Shown: positions 53,392 to 60,624 of the stretch, in pieces
Layout: each line of letters begins with the position of its first letter
Numbering within the stretch: position 1 is the first letter of the stretch
Origin: Mycolicibacterium cosmeticum
GTDB taxonomy: Bacteria; Actinomycetota; Actinomycetes; Mycobacteriales; Mycobacteriaceae
DNA: 64,000 bases
Reading direction: 5' to 3'
NCBI RefSeq assembly: GCF_000613185.1
Contig: NZ_CCBB010000001.1
Span: forward strand, 124,001 to 188,000
Program-made: the position numbers and the translations under genes
Notes under the pieces: generated by a model
Seen by the model: only the letters and a program-made list of their open reading frames with translations
What the model was told of the DNA's origin: nothing
Databases searched by the model: none

Positions 53392-54162
53392 CTAAGTCGC
53401 CAGATCCGCCTGGTAGCGGCCCGGGGTCTGGCCGACCAGGGCGCTGAAGGCCTCGATGAAGCTGGTGGGGTTGGCCCAGCCGCAGGCGATGGCGGTGTCG
53501 GTCACCGACCGGCCTTCGGTGAGGTAGCGCAGCGCCTGGTGAATGCGCAGTATCGTGCGCCACCGCTGGAATCCCATGCCCAGTTCCTCGTCGAACAGCC
53601 GGCTCAGGGTGCGGGCGCTCGCGCCGACCGCGCGCCCCAGCTGATCGAGGGTGGTCGCCTGGGCCGGGTCTGCCCGCAACAGGTCGGTGACGGCGCGCAG
53701 TCTGTCATCGCGGGGCTCCGGCAGGTGCAGGGACTGATCGCCGGCCTCGGCCAATTCGTCGATCACCACCGCGCGCAGCCGTTGGTAGGAGGCCGCGTGT
53801 GGATCATGCCGAGAGGTCAACGCCAGCAGCGCTTCTCGCAGCAACGGACTGACGGTGAACACCACGGGCCGCGCGGGCAGTGCGCCGCACAAGTCGCGGG
53901 GCAGCACCATGAGCCGAATATCGGTTTTGCCGTAGAAGCGGTGGGAGTGCACGAATTCCGGTGGTGTCCACGTCGCCCTGTTGGCCGGCGCCAGCCAGGT
54001 GCCGCGCTCGGTGGTGGTGGCGACGACGCCGGACGCGGCGTACACCAGCTGACCGTCGGCGTGCGCGTGCGCGGCGATGTGGAAACCGTGGTCCAGCCAG
54101 CCCGCCCCATGTGACACGTCGTCCGGCAGCTCCGGCACCCATGGGGCGGGTCGACTGCTCAC
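53392..54162 (-). CDS. AraC-family transcriptional regulator (probable pobA regulator)
   Basis: 256 residues from GTG 54162, two bases after the tex stop. A cupin-like N-terminal sensor domain (HGFHIAAHAHADGQLVYAAS; WLAPANRATWTPPEFVHSHR) is followed by the AraC double helix-turn-helix (about 165-250; LGRAVGASARTLSRLFDEEL; TDTAIACGWANPTSFIEAFS). It is upstream of pobA on the same strand with 94 bp between. AraC/XylS proteins activate pobA in some bacteria, but this member also resembles general regulators of exporter or oxidoreductase genes. Confidence 0.88.
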   Translation of the reverse strand: MSSRPAPWVPELPDDVSHGAGWLDHGFHIAAHAHADGQLVYAASGVVATTTERGTWLAPANRATWTPPEFVHSHRFYGKTDIRLMVLPRDLCGALPARPVVFTVSPLLREALLALTSRHDPHAASYQRLRAVVIDELAEAGDQSLHLPEPRDDRLRAVTDLLRADPAQATTLDQLGRAVGASARTLSRLFDEELGMGFQRWRTILRIHQALRYLTEGRSVTDTAIACGWANPTSFIEAFSALVGQTPGRYQADLAT

Positions 54163-54163
54163 C

Positions 54164-56509
54164 TCAACGCCCGAATCCCGCCTTGCGCAAGGCGTCGGCC
54201 ATCGACCCCGACGCCGGCTTGGCGTCCTGGCGGGCCCCGCTGCCGCCCCGGTTCTGGTTGCGCCGCTCGCCGCCGGGCCGACCCTGCCGCTCGGGCCGCT
54301 TGGCGGGCCGGGCCTGCGGGTTGTCGTTGAGCCGCAAGGTCAGTCCGATGCGCTGCCGTTCGACGTCGACGTCGACGACCTTGACCCGAACCACCTGACC
54401 GGACTTGACCACCTCATGCGGATCGGACACGAACCGGTCCGACATCGCCGACACGTGCACCAGGCCGTCCTGATGCACCCCGACGTCGACGAAGGCGCCG
54501 AACGCCGCGACGTTGGTGACCACCCCTTCCAGCACCATGCCGACCTTCAGGTCGGCGACCTTCTCCACCCCGGCGGCGAAGGTGGCGGTCGAGAAGGCCG
54601 GCCGCGGGTCACGGCCGGGCTTCTCCAGCTCGGCCAGGATGTCGGTGACCGTGGGGATGCCGAAGCGGTCGTCAGCGAACTCCCCCGGCTTGAGCGACCG
54701 CAGCGTCCGCGCGTCGCCGATCAGCTCACCGAGGGTGACACCGGCGCGGTCCAGGATGCGCCGCACCACCGGATAGGACTCCGGGTGCACACCGGAGGCG
54801 TCCAACGGGTCCTCGCCGCCGGTGATGCGCAGGAAGCCGGCGCACTGTTCGAAGGCCTTGGGGCCCAGCCGGGGAACGTCCAGCAGGGCTTTGCGGCTGG
54901 GGAAGGCGCCGGTCTTCTCCCGGTGCGCGACGATGGATTCGGCCAGCGACTCCGTCACCCCGGACACCCGCGACAGCAGCGGCACCGACGCCGTGTTCAG
55001 GTCGACACCGACCGCGTTCACCGCATCCTCGACGACCGCGTCCAGGCTGCGGGCCAGGGTGCCCGGGGTGATGTCGTGCTGGTACTGCCCGACACCGATG
55101 GACTTCGGGTCGATCTTGACCAATTCGGCCAGCGGGTCCTGCAGCCGGCGGGCGATGGAGACCGCACCGCGGATGGTGACATCCAGCTCGGGCAGTTCGT
55201 GCGCGGCGTACGCCGACGCCGAATACACCGACGCGCCGGCCTCGCTGACCATGGCCTTGGTGGGCGGCTGCGCCCCGGCCGCCCGGATATCGGCGATGAG
55301 TTCGGTTGCCAGCGCGTCGGTTTCGCGGGAGGCGGTGCCGTTGCCGATCGCGATCAGCTCAACCCCGTGGCGGGCCACCAGGGCCGCCAGCGTGGCCTTG
55401 GCGGTGTCCCACTGTTTCTGCGGCTGGTGCGGGTAGATGGCGCAGTGGTCGACCACCTTGCCGATGCGGTCGACCACCGCGACCTTGACCCCGGTCCGGA
55501 AGCCCGGGTCCAGGCCCAGCGTGGTGCGGGTACCGGCGGGCGCGGCCAGCAGCAGGTCCTTGAGATTGCGCGCGAACACCGCCACGGCCTGTTCTTCGGC
55601 CCGCTGCCGCAACTTGATCCGGGCGTCCACGGACGCCGAGATCATCAGTTTGGTGCGCCATGCCAGGCGCACGGTGGCCGCCAGCCACGGCGTCGCCGGG
55701 CCCGTCGCCGCCATGTCGATCCCGAGCGACTGCGCGATCCTGGCCTGATACACCTCGTCGTCACCGCCGTCGAAGGTCAGCGCGAGCGCCTCCTCCTTCT
55801 CGCCGCGCAGCACGGCCAGCACCCGGTGTGACGGCATGTTCTCCAGCGGCTCGGCGAACTCGAAATAGTCGCGGAACTTCTGCGCGGCAGGGCTTTTCGC
55901 GGCCTCGTCGGACCATGCCCGGGTGCGCAGCGTGCCGTCGGACCAGAACTTGGCGCGCACCTCCCCCACCAACTCGGCGTCCTCGGCGGCCCGCTCGATC
56001 AGGATGTGCCGGGCACCGTCGAGGGCCGCGGCCGCGTCGGCGACCTCCTCGGTCAGGAACTCCGCGGCCGCCTCCTCGGGCACCACCGACGGGTCGGCGA
56101 GCAGCCGGTCGGCCAGCGGCTCCAGTCCCGCTTCCCTGGCGATCTGCGCCTTGGTACGCCGCTTCGGTTTGTACGGCAGATAGATGTCCTCGATGCGGGC
56201 CTTGGTGTCGGCGGCCAGCAACGCGGCCTTCAACTCGTCGGTCAGCTTGCCCTGCTCCTCGATGGAGGCCAGCACGGCGTCGCGGCGCTGGTCCAGCTCG
56301 CGCAGATACTGCAGGCGTTCCTCCAGCGTGCGCAGCTGACCGTCGTCCAGGCTTCCGGTGACCTCTTTGCGGTACCGCGCGATGAACGGCACCGTGGCCC
56401 CCTCGTCGAGCAGCGCGACCGCGGCGGCGACCTGGCCTTCCGCGACGCCCAGTTCCTCAGCGAGACGGGTGTTTACAGACTTGACGGGGTGCACTGCGCT
56501 CTGACTCAC
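54164..56509 (-). CDS. tex: Tex-family RNA-binding transcription accessory protein
   Basis: 781 residues from GTG 56509. Domains in order: Tex-like helical N-terminus (NTRLAEELGVAEGQVAAAVA), YqgF/RNase H-like domain about 330-460 (TTLGLDPGFRTGVKVAVVD), helix-hairpin-helix region about 500-580 (SRKALLDVPRLGPKAFEQCA) and S1 domain about 645-715 (VGMVLEGVVTNVAAFGAFVD). The Arg/Gly-rich C-terminus (RPERQGRPGGERRNQNRGG) is typical of actinobacterial Tex. The family binds nucleic acids and affects transcription and toxin expression. Its stop abuts the AraC start. Confidence 0.94.
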   Translation of the reverse strand: MSQSAVHPVKSVNTRLAEELGVAEGQVAAAVALLDEGATVPFIARYRKEVTGSLDDGQLRTLEERLQYLRELDQRRDAVLASIEEQGKLTDELKAALLAADTKARIEDIYLPYKPKRRTKAQIAREAGLEPLADRLLADPSVVPEEAAAEFLTEEVADAAAALDGARHILIERAAEDAELVGEVRAKFWSDGTLRTRAWSDEAAKSPAAQKFRDYFEFAEPLENMPSHRVLAVLRGEKEEALALTFDGGDDEVYQARIAQSLGIDMAATGPATPWLAATVRLAWRTKLMISASVDARIKLRQRAEEQAVAVFARNLKDLLLAAPAGTRTTLGLDPGFRTGVKVAVVDRIGKVVDHCAIYPHQPQKQWDTAKATLAALVARHGVELIAIGNGTASRETDALATELIADIRAAGAQPPTKAMVSEAGASVYSASAYAAHELPELDVTIRGAVSIARRLQDPLAELVKIDPKSIGVGQYQHDITPGTLARSLDAVVEDAVNAVGVDLNTASVPLLSRVSGVTESLAESIVAHREKTGAFPSRKALLDVPRLGPKAFEQCAGFLRITGGEDPLDASGVHPESYPVVRRILDRAGVTLGELIGDARTLRSLKPGEFADDRFGIPTVTDILAELEKPGRDPRPAFSTATFAAGVEKVADLKVGMVLEGVVTNVAAFGAFVDVGVHQDGLVHVSAMSDRFVSDPHEVVKSGQVVRVKVVDVDVERQRIGLTLRLNDNPQARPAKRPERQGRPGGERRNQNRGGSGARQDAKPASGSMADALRKAGFGR

Positions 56510-56518
56510 GCGGTGACC

Positions 56519-57826
56519 CTACCGAATGACGGCGACAGGTCGAGGCAACACCGCTGCGAGCCGGGCCGTGGCGACCGCCACCAGGAACACGCCCAGCGCG
56601 CCGTAGCCGGCGGCCCCGCTCAGCCCGAACTTCGCCATCAGCAGCAACGCCACCCCGGCCGCGCAGACCAGCGCGCCCGCGGCCACCGAACGGGCACCGG
56701 TGGCGGCAGCCGGTCGGTCCCACCAGGGCAGCCGGCGGTGCTCCAGCGGTGACAGCAGCAGGAACAGCCCGGTCATCACCACGGCGAACACCACCGCCCG
56801 CAGCGCCAGCAGCCCCCAGAAGCCCGCGGCGTGCACGTCGTAGGCGTCCAAGCCGCCCGCGTGCAGGCCGAAGGTGGCCACCGCGATGGCCGGGATGTGC
56901 CACAGGTAGAGCGTCATGGCGCCGGCGTTGCCGGTCGCGACGACGGCCCACACCCGGGGTCGCTGCGCCCACCGCCGGATCGGCCCGGCCGCGGCCACGA
57001 ACAGCAGTGACATCCAAGTGCAGTGCAGGGCCAGCAGCGTGGTCGGGGGTGACACGTTGGACATCCGCTCGGTTCCGGTCACCACCAGGGACACGTCGTA
57101 AGGTCCGGTCACGGCCAGCAGCACCTGGGCCGCCAGAGCGACGGCCGCGCCCGCCAGCGCGACGAGCGGACGCATCAACCCGCGGGCGTATCCGACGCCG
57201 ATGACCATCGGGATGAGCCATACGACGACGAAGTTGGCCAGCCCGGCTTCCGGGTTGTCCAGCGCCAGGCGCAGGGTGTCGAACGCCGCGGCGACCAGGA
57301 TCAGGCCGAGCACCACCGCCGTGGTGGACCCCAGCCCGCGCAGCCGGGTCAGCGCCGGCACGAACGCCAGCACCACCAGGTAGACCCCGAGGAACCACAG
57401 CAGGGCCACGCATTCGCGGCCGAGTCCGGCCGCAGACTCCGCGCCGAGCACGGCACGGGCGATCACCAGGGCCGCCGTCCAGAACGCCAGGTACCAGAAC
57501 ACCGGGCGGCACAGCCGCTGCGCCCTGGTGAACAGCCATGTGCCCCAAGAGGTTCGGCCGGGATGCCAGCCGTACGCACCGGCAGCACCGCCGGCCAGAA
57601 AGAACAACGGCATCACCTGCACCACCCAGGTGATGGGCGCCAGCGCCGGCAGCTCGCCCAGGATGTTGCCGATCCGCAGCCCGCTGTCGTCGATGGTGGC
57701 CAGCAGCAACGCGCTGTGGCCGAACATCACCACCACCAGGGCGGCGAGCCGGGCCACGTCGATGGCCCGGTCGCGGCCCGGGGTGGCGGCGTCGGAGAGC
57801 GGAGTCACGGGTTCGGTGAGCGCCAT
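56519..57826 (-). CDS. Acyltransferase 3-family membrane protein
   Basis: 435 residues with about 10-11 transmembrane helices. The acyltransferase_3 opening is RAIDVARLAALVVVMFGHSA, including the conserved Arg and His of the family. LYLWHIPAIAVATFGLHAGG near 300 is the family's C-terminal catalytic-like loop. These enzymes O-acylate cell-envelope sugars or lipids using acyl-CoA at the inner membrane. The substrate is unknown. It ends 9 bp before the tex start and lies downstream of fdxA, from which the repeat at 57888-57937 separates it. Confidence 0.9.
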   Translation of the reverse strand: MALTEPVTPLSDAATPGRDRAIDVARLAALVVVMFGHSALLLATIDDSGLRIGNILGELPALAPITWVVQVMPLFFLAGGAAGAYGWHPGRTSWGTWLFTRAQRLCRPVFWYLAFWTAALVIARAVLGAESAAGLGRECVALLWFLGVYLVVLAFVPALTRLRGLGSTTAVVLGLILVAAAFDTLRLALDNPEAGLANFVVVWLIPMVIGVGYARGLMRPLVALAGAAVALAAQVLLAVTGPYDVSLVVTGTERMSNVSPPTTLLALHCTWMSLLFVAAAGPIRRWAQRPRVWAVVATGNAGAMTLYLWHIPAIAVATFGLHAGGLDAYDVHAAGFWGLLALRAVVFAVVMTGLFLLLSPLEHRRLPWWDRPAAATGARSVAAGALVCAAGVALLLMAKFGLSGAAGYGALGVFLVAVATARLAAVLPRPVAVIR

Positions 57827-57887
57827 GGGACCAGCCTGCCCGAAGACGTGCTCCAGGGGATGAGTAGGACTACGCGATGTTGCCCTC

Positions 57888-57937
57888 GGCGAGCGAAGCG
57901 ACGCGGCGAAATTCCCTGGGCGAGCGAAGCGACGGGA
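57888..57937 (+). repeat. Two copies of the GAGCGAAGCGACGGG-type element
   Basis: Copy 1 at 57888-57906 (GGCGAGCGAAGCGACGCGG) and copy 2 at 57918-57937 (GGGCGAGCGAAGCGACGGGA) match the core at 13571-13656. They lie between fdxA and the acyltransferase gene. Confidence 0.78.
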
Positions 57938-57946
57938 ATGAGAGAT

Positions 57947-58279
57947 TCAGGGCAGGGCGGCGACCAACGGGGTGTCCGCCCCAACCCGTCCGAGTCCGGC
58001 CGCTCCGCCGGGTGCGCCGAGCGGCTCGTCCCGGCCGGGCAGCACCTCGTCGAAGAAGGCCGCGTTGTCCACCAGGTGCGCCAGCTGGTCCTCGGGTAGA
58101 TCGGTTTCGTAGTAGATGGCATCGGCCTCGCAGGCGATCCGGCAGGCGCCGCAGTCGACGCATTCGCCGGGGTTGATGTACATCGTGCGGGCGCCCTCGT
58201 AGATGCAGTCGACGGGGCATTCGGCGACGCATGACTTGTGCATGACGTCCACACAGGCGGTTCCGATCACGTAGGTCAT
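57947..58279 (-). CDS. fdxA: Ferredoxin FdxA, dormancy-associated
   Basis: 110 residues from ATG 58279. Cysteines CVDVMHKSCVAECPVDCIYE and GECVDCGACRIAC bind a [3Fe-4S] and a [4Fe-4S] cluster, and the tail AAFFDEVLPGRDEPLGAPGG is that of M. tuberculosis FdxA (Rv2007c, 114 residues). In M. tuberculosis this is a member of the DosR dormancy regulon; two matching boxes lie upstream here. A minus-strand TAGCGT seven bases before the ATG indicates a leaderless transcript. It is a low-potential electron carrier, partner unknown. Confidence 0.96.
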   Translation of the reverse strand: MTYVIGTACVDVMHKSCVAECPVDCIYEGARTMYINPGECVDCGACRIACEADAIYYETDLPEDQLAHLVDNAAFFDEVLPGRDEPLGAPGGAAGLGRVGADTPLVAALP

Positions 58280-58334
58280 ACCGGACACGCTACGAAGCGC
58301 CGGCGTCGCAATCAGCTGCCGAAGGCACCCGGTC

Positions 58335-58377
58335 CATCCGACCAAAGTCCTCAAGTTGGAGGGACCAAAGTCCTCAA
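58335..58377. promoter_or_regulatory. Tandem DevR/DosR-like boxes
   Basis: Two 15-bp exact repeats GACCAAAGTCCTCAA (58340-58354 and 58363-58377) lie 23 bp apart, two helical turns. In 20-bp frames the second (58358-58377) matches the DosR consensus TTsGGGACTwwAGTCCCsAA at about 15 of 20 positions, including the GGGAC and GTCC cores. The boxes centre at about -65 and -88 from the presumed fdxA start at 58279. Confidence 0.78.
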
Positions 58378-58760
58378 TCGGTGGGCGGCTCGGTGTGTCG
58401 CCGGGTGGCGCCCCACAGTCCGACGCCGATCCCGACGACCGCACCGCCGAGACCGATGATCCGCTGCCCTCGGGTCAGGTCGTGGTGCACGCTGACCCCG
58501 CCCAGCAGGTCGGCCGCGTCGGCGCCGCCGGAGGCCAGGAACCATCCGCGGGTGTCCCGGCCGCGCAACCCGGCGCTCAGCAGCAGCCCGCCGATCAACG
58601 CGTCGCGATATCCCATGGAGCGCAGCAGCAGACGGGCCGACGGTCCCGGGTCGTTGGGTTCACCCCACAAGCGGTTGGCGCGCAGCGGATCGACCAGGAA
58701 GGAGACGCCGGAAGCGAGCCGGATGCCGCCGGCGACGAGCGCGGCACGATCGATGGGCAT
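58374..58760 (-). CDS. Small hydrophobic protein (DUF4267-like)
   Basis: 128 residues, ATG 58760. Segments LVAGGIRLASGVSFLVDPLR, YRDALIGGLLLSAGLRGRDT and RIIGLGGAVVGIGVGLWGAT suggest a compact multi-helix membrane protein of the DUF4267 type. The second DevR box overlaps its stop codon. Function is unknown; it is divergent from the 58822 gene across 61 bp. Confidence 0.8.
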   Translation of the reverse strand: MPIDRAALVAGGIRLASGVSFLVDPLRANRLWGEPNDPGPSARLLLRSMGYRDALIGGLLLSAGLRGRDTRGWFLASGGADAADLLGGVSVHHDLTRGQRIIGLGGAVVGIGVGLWGATRRHTEPPTD

Positions 58761-58821
58761 GGCTGGGCTGGCAGCATAAAACGCAGGTGGGCTCCCGCCG
58801 GCCTGATTACAGTGCCTAGTC

Positions 58822-59481
58822 GTGGGCGCAACGCAGTCGGCCGATCGCCGGGCCCGACCGGCGATGCGCTGGCTGGCGCTCGCGGCGTCGCTGGCGGTCT
58901 CGGCGGCCGTCGTCTACGCGCAGAACACCACGCCCGCGCCCGATGCCGGCATGACCACCGCTCGGGACACGCCGTCGGCCGCGCCGGCGCCGGCCGTGAC
59001 GGCCACCAAGGCCGAATTGCTGGCCGCCAGCGCGCCGCCCGACGAGGCCAGGGTGTTCGACTTCCCGCTCGACAAGGGCGTGGCGCCCGAGAACGGACTG
59101 CAGGTCAAGACCATCTGGGTGGCGCGCGCCATCGCGATGATGTTCCCGGAGATCAAGACCATCGGTGGCTTTCGACAGGATCCGTTGAAGTGGCACCCCA
59201 ACGGGCTGGCGATCGACGTGATGATCCCGAACTATCACTCCGATGCGGGCATCGACCTCGGAAACCAGATCGCCGGCTACGCCCTGGCCAACGCCGAACG
59301 CTGGGGTGTGCTGCACGTGATCTGGCGGCAGGGGTTCTATCCCGGTATCGGTGCCCCCAGCTGGACCGCGGACTACGGCAACGAGACCGCCAACCACTTC
59401 GACCATGTCCACATCGCCACCGACGGCGGCGGCTACCCCACCGGGCACGAGACGTATTACCTGAGTTCGATGCAGTCCTAG
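58822..59481 (+). CDS. Secreted LAS-type peptidase-like protein
   Basis: 219 residues from GTG 58822 (TACAGT eight bases upstream). One N-terminal helix (MRWLALAASLAVSAAVVYA) acts as signal or anchor. A Thr/Ala/Pro linker then leads to a domain with KWHPNGLAIDVMIPNYHS and NHFDHVHIAT. The His, Asp and His-x-His placement matches zinc-binding LAS/M15-like and ARB-07466-like domains, which act on peptidoglycan or are sugar-related. The catalytic base is not identified. The stop shares the palindrome CTAG with the converging AraC gene's stop. An envelope-localised role is inferred. Confidence 0.82.
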   Translation: MGATQSADRRARPAMRWLALAASLAVSAAVVYAQNTTPAPDAGMTTARDTPSAAPAPAVTATKAELLAASAPPDEARVFDFPLDKGVAPENGLQVKTIWVARAIAMMFPEIKTIGGFRQDPLKWHPNGLAIDVMIPNYHSDAGIDLGNQIAGYALANAERWGVLHVIWRQGFYPGIGAPSWTADYGNETANHFDHVHIATDGGGYPTGHETYYLSSMQS

Positions 59482-60443
59482 CCGGATTCACCGCGCAGGG
59501 TGACATGCGGGCTCTGCCCGTAGGCCTGGCGGTAGTACACGGAGAAGCGGCTGGTGTGCAGGAACCCCCATTTGCGGGCGATCTGGGCCACCGTGGTGGA
59601 GGCGCGGTTCCCGGTGATCAGGTCGAGATGGGCGTGGTGCAGGCGCACCCGCCGAAGGTATTCGGTGGGTGTGCAGTCGCGGTGTTTACGGAACATGTAT
59701 TGCAGCGCACGGGGTGTCACGTAGACGGCTTGGGCGATGTCGGTCAGTGAGATGTCCCGCTCGGCGTTGTCGTCGATGAACGAGATGGCACGCTGGAGCA
59801 GCACCGGGGTGCTGTCGCGGCGGTCGGCGGCGGTGGGGTCCAGCAGCGCGGTGTTGGGGAACGCGGACAGCACGCTGGCCGCCACGTAGCGTTGCACGGC
59901 GCTGGTCACCATCGGATGCTCGGCGACGAACGGGTCGGTGGCGACGTTGTCGCGGACATAGGCGATGAGACCGGCCAGGTGCGCGTTGGCCTGAGCCGAT
60001 ACCGGCTGCAGGGCGGTCAACCGGATGGGGGCGCCGTCGTCGCGCGGTGCGGCCGCCGCCACCTCGTCGAACAAGGTGCGATCGAGGAACAGCTGGCTGA
60101 ACCGGCCGGCCCGCACCGAACCGCTGAACGGCAGATCGTCGTGCACACCGCAGGCCACGACGTCCCCCGGTCCACCGGTTTCCGGAGATCGGCCCGGCAG
60201 GCGTTGTTCCACGGCGCCGGCTTCCACCAGGCAGATGGCGAGCTTCTCCAGGGGGTCGATGTCGTACCGGAAACTGAACCCGAATTCGATCCGCTGTGCC
60301 GCCACCTTGCCGATCTCGGCCGAGGTGATGCGGGTTCGGGCGGACGGTGCCGCCACCGCCGACATCCGGATTTTGGCGTAGTGCGCGGTCAGCGCGGCCT
60401 CGGCGACGCCGAGGTCGTCGGTATCCACGAGCACTGCCGGCAC
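59478..60443 (-). CDS. AraC-family regulator with AraC-binding-like N-terminal domain
   Basis: 321 residues from GTG 60443, six bases after GAGGAGG. An N-terminal sensor (about 30-190; RIEFGFSFRYDIDPLEKLAI) resembles the AraC_binding_2 group. The C-terminal double helix-turn-helix spans about 215-315 (LTDIAQAVYVTPRALQYMFR; VAQIARKWGFLHTSRFSVYY). It is divergent from the FUSC exporter gene across 181 bp, suggesting regulation of export by an aromatic or fatty inducer. Confidence 0.9.
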   Translation of the reverse strand: MPAVLVDTDDLGVAEAALTAHYAKIRMSAVAAPSARTRITSAEIGKVAAQRIEFGFSFRYDIDPLEKLAICLVEAGAVEQRLPGRSPETGGPGDVVACGVHDDLPFSGSVRAGRFSQLFLDRTLFDEVAAAAPRDDGAPIRLTALQPVSAQANAHLAGLIAYVRDNVATDPFVAEHPMVTSAVQRYVAASVLSAFPNTALLDPTAADRRDSTPVLLQRAISFIDDNAERDISLTDIAQAVYVTPRALQYMFRKHRDCTPTEYLRRVRLHHAHLDLITGNRASTTVAQIARKWGFLHTSRFSVYYRQAYGQSPHVTLRGESG

Positions 60444-60624
60444 CAAGAACCTCCTCGTCGGGGGTACCCGATATCCGCGATACGAAAAGCGGTGCCGTCG
60501 CCGGTCCCGGATGCGCGCTGTGTTCCGGCGATCGTGACGTCCTCCCGTGACCGAACCCGACCGGTGCGGGGCACGCCGATCGGCCGGTCACGGCGCGCGT
60601 GGCGCGGTGGCGGACAATCGAGCG

